A stretch of DNA of 9,541 bases from positions 1 through 9,541 of the forward strand of contig JBBSOK010000106.1 in NCBI GenBank assembly GCA_038259825.1. Direction: 5' to 3'. This DNA comes from JBBSOK01 sp038259825. Lineage in GTDB: Bacteria > Bacteroidota > Bacteroidia > Flavobacteriales > Flavobacteriaceae. Below are positions 1 to 7,710 of the stretch, one piece after another (position 1 is the stretch's first letter; each line of letters opens with the position of its first letter). Both the position numbers and the translations under genes were made by a program. The notes beneath the pieces are model-generated. The model was not told where the DNA came from, made no database searches, and saw only the letters and a list, made by a program, of their open reading frames with translations.

Positions 1-26
1 CACTTTAAATTTACCTAACTCATATT

Positions 27-953
27 ATGGAAAACCTTCTTGTAGCAAAAAATGTTTCAAAGAAATTTGGAGATTATAATGCCCTGAATGATGTAACAAT
101 AGAAGTTCCAAAAGGTAGTATTTTTGGACTACTTGGTCCAAATGGTGCTGGAAAAACAACTTTTATACGTATTGTAAACCAAATAACAATGCCCGATACT
201 GGCTCTGTTTTCTTAGATGGCCAGCCGCTAAAACCAAATGATATTCAACATATAGGTTATTTGCCCGAAGAAAGAGGCCTTTATAAATCTATGAAAGTGG
301 GTGAACAAGCATTGTATCTGGCCCAACTAAAGGGTTTAACTAAGCAACAAGCTAAAGAGCGCCTTAAATATTGGTTTGATAGACTGGAAATAGGAGATTG
401 GTGGGATAAAAAAATTCAGGAACTTTCTAAAGGTATGGCGCAGAAAATTCAATTCGTTGTTACCGTACTACACCAACCAAAATTATTGATTTTTGATGAA
501 CCCTTCAGCGGTTTCGATCCCATAAATGCAAATCTTATAAAAGATGAAATATTAAAATTGCGTGACGATGGTGCTACTGTAATTTTTTCAACACATAGAA
601 TGGAATCTGTTGAAGAAATGTGCGATCATATTGCGCTAATTCATAAAGGAAATAAAGTTTTAGACGGTAAACTAATTGATATAAAGAGGGAATACCGAAG
701 CAATACTTTTGAAGTTGGATTAATTACAGATAAAGCGGAGGAGGTTACGAGCCAATTAAAAGCAAATTTTGAAATTTCGCCAGCAACTTTCAAGAGCATA
801 AACAACGAATTACAGTACAAAGTAAAAATACCTGAAAATGCTGCGCCTAATAATCTAATCAACTATTTGGCTAGTAAAGGGCAAGTGACACATTTTGTGG
901 AGGTTATCCCATCTGCAAGTGATATTTTTATTGAAACCGTAAATAATAACTAG
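27..953 (+). CDS. ABC exporter ATP-binding protein, NatA/YhaQ-like
   Basis: This is the cytoplasmic ATPase subunit of an ABC-2 type exporter; it hydrolyses ATP to drive the permease encoded next. In the 308-residue product the Walker A GPNGAGKT is at 37-44, the signature LSKGMAQ at 133-139, Walker B LLIFDEP at 153-159, the D-loop SGFD at 161-164 and the switch histidine at 190. The Q-loop position carries Glu81 (YLPEERGLY) instead of Gln, and the signature is LSKGM rather than LSGGQ. Both are, as I recall, usual in the NatA/YhaQ branch, so they do not suggest an inactive protein. Residues 220-308 form the accessory C-terminal domain of this branch. The ATG lies in an A/T-rich context without a visible Shine-Dalgarno. 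The permease starts 6 bases after the stop, so the two are surely co-expressed. Substrate is unknown: sodium, peptide or antibiotic export are all possible. Confidence 0.95.
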   Translation: MENLLVAKNVSKKFGDYNALNDVTIEVPKGSIFGLLGPNGAGKTTFIRIVNQITMPDTGSVFLDGQPLKPNDIQHIGYLPEERGLYKSMKVGEQALYLAQLKGLTKQQAKERLKYWFDRLEIGDWWDKKIQELSKGMAQKIQFVVTVLHQPKLLIFDEPFSGFDPINANLIKDEILKLRDDGATVIFSTHRMESVEEMCDHIALIHKGNKVLDGKLIDIKREYRSNTFEVGLITDKAEEVTSQLKANFEISPATFKSINNELQYKVKIPENAAPNNLINYLASKGQVTHFVEVIPSASDIFIETVNNN

Positions 954-959
954 AATAAT

Positions 960-2270
960 ATGAACCACCTTTCCCTTATTATTAAACGTGAATATTTAAC
1001 AAAGGTTAGAAATAAGTCTTTTGTAATAATGACTTTTTTAAGTCCGGTTATCTTCGTGGCCATCTTCAGCTTAGTTGCATACTTATCTAGTTTGAACAGC
1101 GAAGACAGCAAAGTAATATCTGTGCTTGATGAAAGCGGTCTTTTTGCTGATAAATTTGAAGATGGTGATTATACACGTTATAGTTACATTATTAATCAAA
1201 CATTAGATCAAGCTAAAAAAACGTCAGAAAATGCCAATAATTACGGTCTTATATATATTCCAAAGAAGGAAAATATACGTGATTTGGCAAGCAGCGTAAC
1301 TTTTTATTCTGAAGATTCTCCATCAATTAGTTTAATAAGTGATATTGACGATACGGTTGAAAGCACTTTAAACACTGAAATTCTTAAAAACGCGGGTATC
1401 GATTCCAAGATGATTAAAGAACTTCAGGTTAGGGTAAATACAAACCAAGAAACTTTTAAAGGGATGGAGACATCAAAACTTGGTTCTGGTTTAAAAATAG
1501 CTGCCGGTGGCGCTGCAGGATATTTGTTGTTTATGTTCATTATAATTTACGGAAATATGATAATGCGAAGCGTTATCGAAGAAAAAACTAGCCGTATTAT
1601 TGAAGTGATAATTTCCTCCGTAAAGCCAATGAAATTACTTTTAGGTAAAATATTTGGCACTACTTTGGCAGGTATTACGCAGTTTACTGTTTGGGTAATT
1701 TTAGGTGCGTTACTTTTTGCAATCGTTCCTCAATTATTGGGTTTGGATACGGCAGCAATTTCACAATCCCAAGAACAGATAATAGCACAAGGAGCGGATA
1801 CTGGTTCGGCAGATATGGTACAACAAATAATGTTAGAAATAAGCAATTTGCCTTTGGCTAATTTGATTATAATGTTCATTCTATTTTTTGTAGGTGGTTA
1901 CTTATTGTATGCATCGTTATATGCAGCAATTGGAGCTGCCGTAGATAGTGAGACAGATACACAACAATTCATGATGCCTATTTTAATGCCACTTATTTTG
2001 GCTGTTTATGTAGGTATTTTCACTGTAATTGATAATCCGCACGGAACAGTTTCTCAGGTATTTTCATATATACCTTTTACATCACCGGTTGTAATGTTAA
2101 TGAGAATTCCTTTCGGCGTGCCTATATGGCAACAGATACTTTCTGTAGTTATATTATTTGGAACATTTTTAGGAACTGTATGGTTTGCTGCAAAAATTTA
2201 CAGAGTTGGTATTTTAATGTACGGTAAAAAACCAACGTATAAAGAAATGTTTAAATGGATTAAATACTAA
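960..2270 (+). CDS. ABC-2 type exporter permease, NatB/YhaP-like
   Basis: This is the membrane subunit paired with the ATPase just upstream. The 436-residue protein has one N-terminal membrane segment (about 21-45) and a large extracytoplasmic domain (about 46-178). A C-terminal bundle follows, with hydrophobic segments near 180-202, 234-258, 299-325, 337-357, 365-383 and 392-413. This is the layout of the ABC2_membrane_3 family. Residues 206-222 (start IEEKTSRIIEVI) match the conserved cytoplasmic EEKT-R coupling region that contacts the ATPase. A polar loop at about 262-296 rich in Gln, Asp and Ser probably faces the periplasm. The ATG at 960 is the first possible start after the ATPase stop. 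MscS follows after 5 bases, suggesting one transcript. Substrate cannot be read from the sequence. Confidence 0.93.
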   Translation: MNHLSLIIKREYLTKVRNKSFVIMTFLSPVIFVAIFSLVAYLSSLNSEDSKVISVLDESGLFADKFEDGDYTRYSYIINQTLDQAKKTSENANNYGLIYIPKKENIRDLASSVTFYSEDSPSISLISDIDDTVESTLNTEILKNAGIDSKMIKELQVRVNTNQETFKGMETSKLGSGLKIAAGGAAGYLLFMFIIIYGNMIMRSVIEEKTSRIIEVIISSVKPMKLLLGKIFGTTLAGITQFTVWVILGALLFAIVPQLLGLDTAAISQSQEQIIAQGADTGSADMVQQIMLEISNLPLANLIIMFILFFVGGYLLYASLYAAIGAAVDSETDTQQFMMPILMPLILAVYVGIFTVIDNPHGTVSQVFSYIPFTSPVVMLMRIPFGVPIWQQILSVVILFGTFLGTVWFAAKIYRVGILMYGKKPTYKEMFKWIKY

Positions 2271-2275
2271 ACAGT

Positions 2276-3208
2276 TTGCAAGAAGAGGTAAGCGATAAAA
2301 TAAAAGAAGTAGTTCAAGATGACATTTTAGGAGCTATCCAAAAGTTTCTTGATATCGGTATAACTATAGGAAAAGGAAACGACGCAATTTCTCTAGATAT
2401 TGGACTTGTTTTATTAATCATTGTATCTTTTTTTATTGCCAGTTTTCTATTGAAATGGATTAGGGTTTTTTTTACAAGAAAGATGGACGGCAATGATAAA
2501 ATGAAGTTTATCAGCATCTTCAAATTTATAAAGTACCTAACATACATTATAGTTTTTATAGTAATTATTAGTGTTGCAGGTGTAAACATTACACCTTTTT
2601 TAGCTGCGTCAGCCGCTTTGTTGGTTGGTTTGGGTTTAGCGTTGCAAGACCTTTTTCAGGATATAATTGCAGGAATATTTATAATTATCGACAAATCTTT
2701 ATTGGTTGGTGATGTTATTGAAATAGATTCTAAAGTATGTCGCGTAACAGAAATTAAATTGCGCACAACACGAGCTATTACAAGGGATGACAAGATTATT
2801 ATTATCCCAAATCATAAATTTATAACAGATATAATTTATAATCACACACAAAACCACCGCAGTACACGCGAAAATGTAAAAGTTGGCGTTGCTTATGGAA
2901 GTGATGTTCGTTTAGTTGAAAAATTAATGTTGGAATGTGTAGATCATCAAAAAGGTGTGCTTAAGAGCCCTAAACCTTTTGTTATGTTTGAGGAGTTTGC
3001 AGATTCTTCTTTAAATTTTGGCGTTTACTTTTTTATCGGGGATAGCTTTGTAGACCCAAGGATTAAAAGCGATATTCGCTTTACTATTGACGCAAAGTTT
3101 AGAGAAAACAACGTAACAATTCCATTTCCACAAAGGGATGTTCATTTTTATGATAGTAGATTACCGCAACCATCACAAAACCAAATTAAGAAACAACCTG
3201 AAGAGTAA
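2276..3208 (+). CDS. Small-conductance mechanosensitive channel, MscS family (TTG start)
   Basis: This is an inner-membrane channel that opens under membrane tension and releases solutes after osmotic downshock. In the 310-residue product TM1 is about 42-61, TM2 about 84-104 and the pore-lining TM3 about 106-138, with the small-residue pattern AASAALLVGLGLALQD. The beta domain (GDVIEI at 145-150) and the C-terminal alpha/beta domain follow, closing with the family motif VTIPFPQRDVHFYD at 280-293. The frame is closed by a TAA at 2261-2263 and the next in-frame Met is residue 70, beyond TM1. TTG at 2276 is therefore the only standard start giving a complete channel. The gene sits 5 bases after the permease. 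Its last codons and stop are duplicated in tandem immediately downstream. Confidence 0.92.
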   Translation: MQEEVSDKIKEVVQDDILGAIQKFLDIGITIGKGNDAISLDIGLVLLIIVSFFIASFLLKWIRVFFTRKMDGNDKMKFISIFKFIKYLTYIIVFIVIISVAGVNITPFLAASAALLVGLGLALQDLFQDIIAGIFIIIDKSLLVGDVIEIDSKVCRVTEIKLRTTRAITRDDKIIIIPNHKFITDIIYNHTQNHRSTRENVKVGVAYGSDVRLVEKLMLECVDHQKGVLKSPKPFVMFEEFADSSLNFGVYFFIGDSFVDPRIKSDIRFTIDAKFRENNVTIPFPQRDVHFYDSRLPQPSQNQIKKQPEE

Positions 3209-3238
3209 TTTAAGAAACAACCTGAAGAGTAATTTAAG
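3186..3238 (+). repeat. 24-bp tandem repeat at the end of the mscS-like gene
   Basis: Two perfect 24-bp copies lie at 3186-3209 and 3210-3233, followed by the first five bases of a third (3234-3238). The first copy encodes the last residues of the channel (KKQPEE) and its TAA at 3206-3208. The second repeats the same codons and gives a second in-frame TAA at 3230-3232. The repeat fills nearly all the spacer before the next gene, so the upstream region of that gene is itself made of duplicated coding sequence. Confidence 0.95.
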
Positions 3239-3239
3239 T

Positions 3240-4193
3240 ATGAAAAAAAGCATTTTTATCCTCATGATAGCGCTACTGGCTTTTGGATCAGCACTTTCGC
3301 AAACAACAGACCTTGCAAGGGTTGAATATCTATATTTACCATTCGGTGGTAAATCTGAGAATACTTTAAGCCGCTATCGAGCATTAATACAAGCTCCAAT
3401 ACCAATTAATAAAGAAAAAAAGAATTATTTGGTAATTGGTTTGGAATATAGATATGTGGATATAAACATTGTAGATATAGAGGACACTAATGCGTTATTT
3501 GGTAGAACTGCTCTTGACTCAACATTTGTAGATAACAATCCTTCATCTGTTGAGCAAATGGATATTTATGCAGGTTACACCTGGTCGGGAAAAAATGATT
3601 GGCGTTTTGGTGTAAAAGGCGGAGTGAAAATACAAAGTGATTTTGAAAGTGGTACCCAAAGTGATGATTTTCTTTTTGATGGTGCTATATACGCAATTAA
3701 GGATAAGAAAAACGATACTTTGAATGGAGCCAAGCCTTATAGATTGGTCTTGGGTCTTTCATATTCTACTACCCCTGGCAGAAATTTTCCTTTGCCTATT
3801 GTTAATTACTATAGAGAATTTCAACCAAATTGGACTTATACCTTGGGAGTACCAAAAACAAATATTCGCCATTATTTAAATGACAGCCATAAAGATGCTA
3901 TACAAGCGTTTCTAACTATAGATAACGTTTATGCCAACATCCAAACCAATTTTGTGCCAAAAAGCCCAGACCAAAATCCAGATAACAAGGTTGCGGAGAG
4001 TATTCAAGAAACCATTGGTATTGGCGGTTTAGGTTACGAACATTTTTTCACAGAACATTTATTATTATACGTTTATGCCGCGCATTCATTCTATAATGAT
4101 TTTAGATTTGAAGCTGGCGATGGTGAAAAAATTTATATTATAAATGATGAAAATGGAGCGTATTTGCGCACAGGTTTAAAATTTAAATTCTAG
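3240..4193 (+). CDS. Secreted probable outer-membrane beta-barrel protein, unknown function
   Basis: The start at 3240 gives 317 residues with a clear signal peptide (MKKSIFILMIALLAFGSALS, cleavage likely near residue 20). An open frame continues upstream to an ATG at 3138, but that part lies inside the channel gene, encodes low-complexity KLRNNLKSN repeats produced by the tandem duplication, and would bury the signal peptide. The mature protein has many short alternating segments (LVIGLEYRYVDI, WRFGVKGGVKI, YRLVLGLSYS, LLLYVYAAHSF) and ends LRTGLKFKF. That terminal aromatic residue on an amphipathic strand is typical of outer-membrane barrels. It resembles the group I know as DUF6268 family outer-membrane beta-barrel proteins, but this needs a profile search. 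It is 31 bases after the channel gene and 2 bases before the response regulator, so co-expression with the regulator is very likely. Confidence 0.85.
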   Translation: MKKSIFILMIALLAFGSALSQTTDLARVEYLYLPFGGKSENTLSRYRALIQAPIPINKEKKNYLVIGLEYRYVDINIVDIEDTNALFGRTALDSTFVDNNPSSVEQMDIYAGYTWSGKNDWRFGVKGGVKIQSDFESGTQSDDFLFDGAIYAIKDKKNDTLNGAKPYRLVLGLSYSTTPGRNFPLPIVNYYREFQPNWTYTLGVPKTNIRHYLNDSHKDAIQAFLTIDNVYANIQTNFVPKSPDQNPDNKVAESIQETIGIGGLGYEHFFTEHLLLYVYAAHSFYNDFRFEAGDGEKIYIINDENGAYLRTGLKFKF

Positions 4194-4195
4194 AA

Positions 4196-5359
4196 ATGTC
4201 AAAAATATTAATAATCGAGGATGAAGCAGCCATACGGAGAGTATTGGTTAAAATTTTGTCCGAGGAAAACGATAAGTACGAAGTAAGCGAGGCAGAAGAT
4301 GGCCTTGCAGGTATTGAATTGATAAAAAAAGAAGATTTTGATTTGATACTTTGCGATATCAAAATGCCAAAAATGGACGGTGTTGAAGTCCTTGAAGCAA
4401 CAAAAAAAATAAAGCCAGAAATACCAATGGTTATGATTTCCGGTCACGGAGACTTAGATACCGCGGTCAATACGATGAGGCTTGGCGCTTTCGATTACAT
4501 AAGCAAACCGCCAGATTTAAATCGCTTGCTCAATACTGTAAGAATTGCATTAGATAGAAAGGAACTGGTTGTTGAAAATTCGCTGCTGAAGAAAAAAGTA
4601 AGCAAGAATTATGAAATGATAGGCAAAAGCGATGGAATCGAGCAGATTAAAAATATGATTGAAAAAGTCTCTCCAACTGAAGCTCGTGTTTTAATTACCG
4701 GTCCAAATGGAACGGGTAAAGAATTAGTTGCACACTGGTTACATCAAAAAAGTGGGAGAAGCAATGGCCCAATGATTGAAGTTAATTGTGCTGCGATACC
4801 GAGTGAACTTATTGAAAGTGAGCTTTTTGGGCATATAAAAGGTGCTTTTACATCTGCAAATAAAGACCGTGCCGGAAAATTTGAGGCTGCAAATGGTGGT
4901 ACCATATTTTTGGATGAAGTAGGTGATATGAGCCTCTCTGCCCAAGCAAAAGTACTACGCGCCTTGCAGGAAAATAAAGTTCAGAGAGTTGGCAGCGATA
5001 AAGATATCAAAGTAGATGTGAGGATTTTAACAGCAACCAACAAGGATCTGAAAAAAGAAATTGCCGAAGGTAATTTTCGGGAAGATTTATATCATAGGTT
5101 AGCAGTAATTCTTATAAAAGTACCTTCCTTAAATGATAGAAGAGAAGATATTCCGTTATTAATTGAGTATTTTACAAAACGAATTGCTAGCGAACACGGC
5201 ACGTCTCAAAAAAAGTTTTCCGATAAAGCAATAAAATTATTACAAGAGTACGATTGGACTGGAAATATTAGGGAATTAAGGAATGTTGTAGAACGTCTTA
5301 TAATTTTGGGATCTTCCGAAATTTCTGAAGAAGACGTAAAATCCTTTGCCAGTAAATAA
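4196..5359 (+). CDS. NtrC-type sigma-54 response regulator lacking a DNA-binding domain
   Basis: This is a two-component response regulator that, when phosphorylated, should remodel sigma-54 RNA polymerase by ATP hydrolysis. The receiver domain (about 1-120) has acidic residues E8/D9, phospho-acceptor D54 in LCDIKMP, S82 and K104. The AAA+ domain (about 138-375) has Walker A GPNGTGKE at 169-176 and the sigma-54 contact loop GAFTSA at 216-221, where the usual form is GAFTGA. It also has Walker B GGTIFLDE at 234-241, the conserved arginines of FREDLYHRL (R295, R301) and WTGNIREL at 354-361. The protein stops at residue 387 just after the AAA+ helical part, so the Fis-type helix-turn-helix normally carried at the C-terminus is absent. 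The 56 bases before ppk2 cannot encode one. FlgR of Helicobacter pylori and CtcC of Chlamydia are known activators without a DNA-binding domain. No histidine kinase is in the window. Confidence 0.93.
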   Translation: MSKILIIEDEAAIRRVLVKILSEENDKYEVSEAEDGLAGIELIKKEDFDLILCDIKMPKMDGVEVLEATKKIKPEIPMVMISGHGDLDTAVNTMRLGAFDYISKPPDLNRLLNTVRIALDRKELVVENSLLKKKVSKNYEMIGKSDGIEQIKNMIEKVSPTEARVLITGPNGTGKELVAHWLHQKSGRSNGPMIEVNCAAIPSELIESELFGHIKGAFTSANKDRAGKFEAANGGTIFLDEVGDMSLSAQAKVLRALQENKVQRVGSDKDIKVDVRILTATNKDLKKEIAEGNFREDLYHRLAVILIKVPSLNDRREDIPLLIEYFTKRIASEHGTSQKKFSDKAIKLLQEYDWTGNIRELRNVVERLIILGSSEISEEDVKSFASK

Positions 5360-5362
5360 AAT

Positions 5363-5391
5363 CCTTAAGAAAGGGAAAACAATTTTTAAGG
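5363..5391 (+). other. Weak stem-loop between the response regulator and ppk2
   Basis: CCTTAAGAA (5363-5371) can pair with TTTTTAAGG (5383-5391), giving a 9-bp stem with one G-U pair and an 11-base loop. It begins 3 bases after the regulator stop, in the only sizeable gap of the + strand gene run. There is no T-tract after the stem, so it is not a classical intrinsic terminator. It could be an attenuator or mRNA-end structure, or chance in AT-rich DNA. Confidence 0.25.
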
Positions 5392-5415
5392 TAACTTCAT
5401 CATTTATTATATAAA

Positions 5416-6294
5416 ATGAAAGAAATTAAACTTGCAGATTACAAAATTTCAGAAAAGGTAAAAATTGAAGACCTTAAAACAAACGTTGCTTTTTTTTCAG
5501 ATGAAAAAAAGCTGAAAAAAGAACTGAAAAAAACACGTAAAAAACTCGGTGAGCTACAAGATACATTGTATGCACACGGCAAATACGCTGTTTTAGTCTG
5601 TTTGCAAGGAATGGATACCGCTGGAAAAGATAGTTTAATTCGTGAAGTATTTAAAGATTTTAATGCTCGCGGAGTAGTAGTTCACAGCTTTAAAACGCCG
5701 ACCGAGCTTGAGAAAAAGCACGATTATTTATGGCGCCATTATATTGCGCTGCCAGAACGCGGGAAATTTGGAGTATTTAATAGAACGCATTATGAAAATC
5801 TGTTAGTTACACGGGTTCACCCAAATTATATTTTGGGAGAAAAACTTCCCAATATAAACAAGGTTGAAGATATAGACCAGAAATTTTGGGATAAACGGTT
5901 TGAACAGATTAATAATTTCGAAAAAACAATTGCCGACAACGGTACAATAATTTTTAAATTCTTTTTAAACCTTTCAAAAGAAGAGCAAAAAAACAGACAA
6001 TTAAGGAGATTAAATAAACCAAACAAAAATTGGAAATTTTCTCCTGGAGATTTGGATGAGCGGGATCTTTGGCCTAAATATATGAAATGTTATGAGGCTG
6101 TTTTAAACAATAGTAGCAAAGACCACGCGCCTTGGTTTAACATTCCTTCAGACAATAAAGATGCAGCCAGATTGCTTGTAGCAAATATAATGCTCGAGCA
6201 TTTACAAAAATATACAGATATAAAGGAACCTGAACTTGACCCAAAAATTCTAGCAAAAATTGATGAATTTAAGGAACGTTTAAAAAATGAATAA
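5416..6294 (+). CDS. ppk2: Polyphosphate kinase 2 family protein (polyP:nucleotide phosphotransferase)
   Basis: PPK2 enzymes transfer phosphate between polyphosphate and nucleotides in the cytoplasm. In the 292-residue product Walker A is GMDTAGKD at 65-72. The second nucleotide-binding motif FNRTHYENLLVTRVHP is at 121-136, and the lid region with RRLNKPNKNWKFSPGD is at 197-212, followed by DERDLWPKYM. The single-domain length and the NRTHYE motif resemble the class III-like group (AMP and ADP phosphorylation, TIGR03709-like) rather than class I enzymes with an FDRSWYN motif. The class call is inference. Residues 28-46 are strongly Lys-rich (KKLKKELKKTRKK), plausible for polyanion binding. 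The ATG at 5416 follows a 56-base spacer with an A/T-rich leader. The peptidase gene follows after 19 bases if its second ATG is used. Confidence 0.93.
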   Translation: MKEIKLADYKISEKVKIEDLKTNVAFFSDEKKLKKELKKTRKKLGELQDTLYAHGKYAVLVCLQGMDTAGKDSLIREVFKDFNARGVVVHSFKTPTELEKKHDYLWRHYIALPERGKFGVFNRTHYENLLVTRVHPNYILGEKLPNINKVEDIDQKFWDKRFEQINNFEKTIADNGTIIFKFFLNLSKEEQKNRQLRRLNKPNKNWKFSPGDLDERDLWPKYMKCYEAVLNNSSKDHAPWFNIPSDNKDAARLLVANIMLEHLQKYTDIKEPELDPKILAKIDEFKERLKNE

Positions 6295-6313
6295 ATATTT
6301 AAATTTTTTCAAA

Positions 6314-7705
6314 ATGAAAAACATTACAATAATTTTAAGTCTTTTACTAATTACTTCAACATCCTTATTTGCACAAAATAGCAAGGTTGAAGATTCAACT
6401 AAGCTTCGTCAAATTTTTGATATAGCATTAACTAGCGCTAAAGGATATGATTGGTTAGATTATTTAAGTAATGAGATTGGTGGTAGGCTTTCAGGTTCTT
6501 TGGAAGCAGAAAGAGCTGTAAAATACACAAAGGAACAATTGGAAACTTTGGGACTTTCAAAAGTTTATTTACAACCAGTAATGGTTCCAAAATGGACTCG
6601 CGGTACCAAAGAATATGGATATATAGAAACCGCACCAGGCGAAACCAGTTTGGCGGATATCTGTGCTTTGGGAGGCTCAATAGCAACTTCGGATAGTGGT
6701 TTAAAAGCTGAGGTTGTTGAAGTTAAGAGTTTTGAAGAACTAGCAACTTTAGGAAAGGAAAAGATTGAAGGTAAGATCGTATTTTACAATCGTTCTTTCG
6801 ATCAAACGTTAATTTCAACTGGATCGGCTTACGGCGGTGCTGTAAATCAACGTTATTCCGGGGCGGAAGAGGCAGCAAAATATGGAGCAGTAGGTGTAGT
6901 TGTAAGATCAATGAGTTCCCGCCAAGATGATAATCCACATACAGGCGCTATGAGTTATGGCAATCTGCCAACTAATCAGCAAATACCAGCTTGTGCAATA
7001 AGTACAAAGGGAGCTTCCTATTTGAGTGCTACTTTAAAGTTGAAACCAGATTTAAAATTTTATTTTAAACAAACTTGCAAAACGTGGCCAGATGTGCAGT
7101 CGTACAATGTAATTGGCGAAATAACAGGAAGTAAATATCCTAATAAATATATTACCGTAGGTGGACATTTGGACAGTTGGGATATGGGTGATGGCTCTCA
7201 CGATGATGGTGCAGGTGTGGTACATAGTATGGAAGTAGTAAATATCTTGAAAGAAATAGGATACAAACCAAATTATACAGTTCGCGTAGTTCTTTTTATG
7301 AATGAAGAAAATGGTCTTGAAGGTGGAAAAAAATACGCTGAAATGGCTAAGAAAAATAATGAAAATCACGTTTTTGCCTTAGAGAGTGATAGCGGCGGTT
7401 TTACACCGAGAGGTTTCAGCTTTGATGCAAGTAATGAAGATTTTAATAAGATTAAAGAGTGGTCTAAGTTATTTGAGCCCTATTTGACTAATAGATTTGT
7501 AATAGGTAACAGCGGTGCGGATATTGGCCCATTAAAGCACGAAGGAATGGTTTTAGCCGGTCTTAATCCAGATTCTCAGCGATATTTTGATTATCATCAC
7601 AGTGAGATAGATACTTTTGATAAGGTTAATAAGCGTGAATTACAACTTGGTGCAGCTGCAATGACGGGATTAATCTATCTTTTCGACAAGTATGAAATGA
7701 AATAA
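6314..7705 (+). CDS. Secreted M28-family zinc metallopeptidase with PA insert (carboxypeptidase Q-like)
   Basis: This is a predicted secreted exopeptidase with a two-zinc active site. The ATG at 6314 gives 463 residues beginning with a good signal peptide (MKNITIILSLLLITSTSLFA, then Q). An alternative ATG at 6287 adds nine residues and overlaps the ppk2 end by 8 bases, which I consider less likely. In 463-residue numbering the expected zinc-site residues are H285 (GGHLDSWD), D297 (HDDGAG), E331/E332 (MNEENG, general base and ligand), D359 (ESDSGG) and H429 (YHHSEIDT). All are present, so the enzyme should be active. A protease-associated (PA) domain occupies about 120-260 between the N-terminal part and the catalytic core, as in carboxypeptidase Q (PGCP). 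No C-terminal secretion (Por) domain is visible, so it is likely periplasmic or lipid-free extracellular. The sugar transferase gene begins 5 bases after the stop. Confidence 0.93.
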   Translation: MKNITIILSLLLITSTSLFAQNSKVEDSTKLRQIFDIALTSAKGYDWLDYLSNEIGGRLSGSLEAERAVKYTKEQLETLGLSKVYLQPVMVPKWTRGTKEYGYIETAPGETSLADICALGGSIATSDSGLKAEVVEVKSFEELATLGKEKIEGKIVFYNRSFDQTLISTGSAYGGAVNQRYSGAEEAAKYGAVGVVVRSMSSRQDDNPHTGAMSYGNLPTNQQIPACAISTKGASYLSATLKLKPDLKFYFKQTCKTWPDVQSYNVIGEITGSKYPNKYITVGGHLDSWDMGDGSHDDGAGVVHSMEVVNILKEIGYKPNYTVRVVLFMNEENGLEGGKKYAEMAKKNNENHVFALESDSGGFTPRGFSFDASNEDFNKIKEWSKLFEPYLTNRFVIGNSGADIGPLKHEGMVLAGLNPDSQRYFDYHHSEIDTFDKVNKRELQLGAAAMTGLIYLFDKYEMK

Positions 7706-7710
7706 TTTTT

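Noticed and set aside
1..26. Codons reading HFKFT then TAA at the left edge, possibly the end of an upstream gene.
   Set aside because: Five codons are too few to support a gene call.
27..308. Glu instead of Gln in the ABC ATPase Q-loop and the LSKGM signature as signs of an inactive ATPase.
   Set aside because: Both are, to my knowledge, normal for the NatA/YhaQ branch, and all other catalytic motifs are intact.
1655..1670. TGGCACTACTTTGGCA resembles a sigma-54 promoter (GG-N10-GC).
   Set aside because: It lies within the permease coding region, mismatches the -12 TTGC, and has no gene start at a useful distance; probably chance.
3138..3239. In-frame upstream extension of the barrel protein gene from ATG 3138.
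   Set aside because: It lies in the channel gene in another frame, encodes repeats caused by the tandem duplication, and would displace a clear signal peptide at 3240.
5827..5856. Imperfect palindrome around TTGGGA and TCCCAA.
   Set aside because: It is inside the ppk2 coding region, short and bulged; likely a coding coincidence.
6287..6313. Earlier ATG for the M28 peptidase, overlapping the ppk2 end.
   Set aside because: It adds nine polar and aromatic residues before the natural signal-peptide Met; ATG 6314 is a better fit, though 6287 cannot be excluded.
7052..7369. Antisense open frame of 105 residues on the - strand.
   Set aside because: It is fully inside the M28 catalytic region, has no recognisable domain and a composition typical of an antisense shadow.
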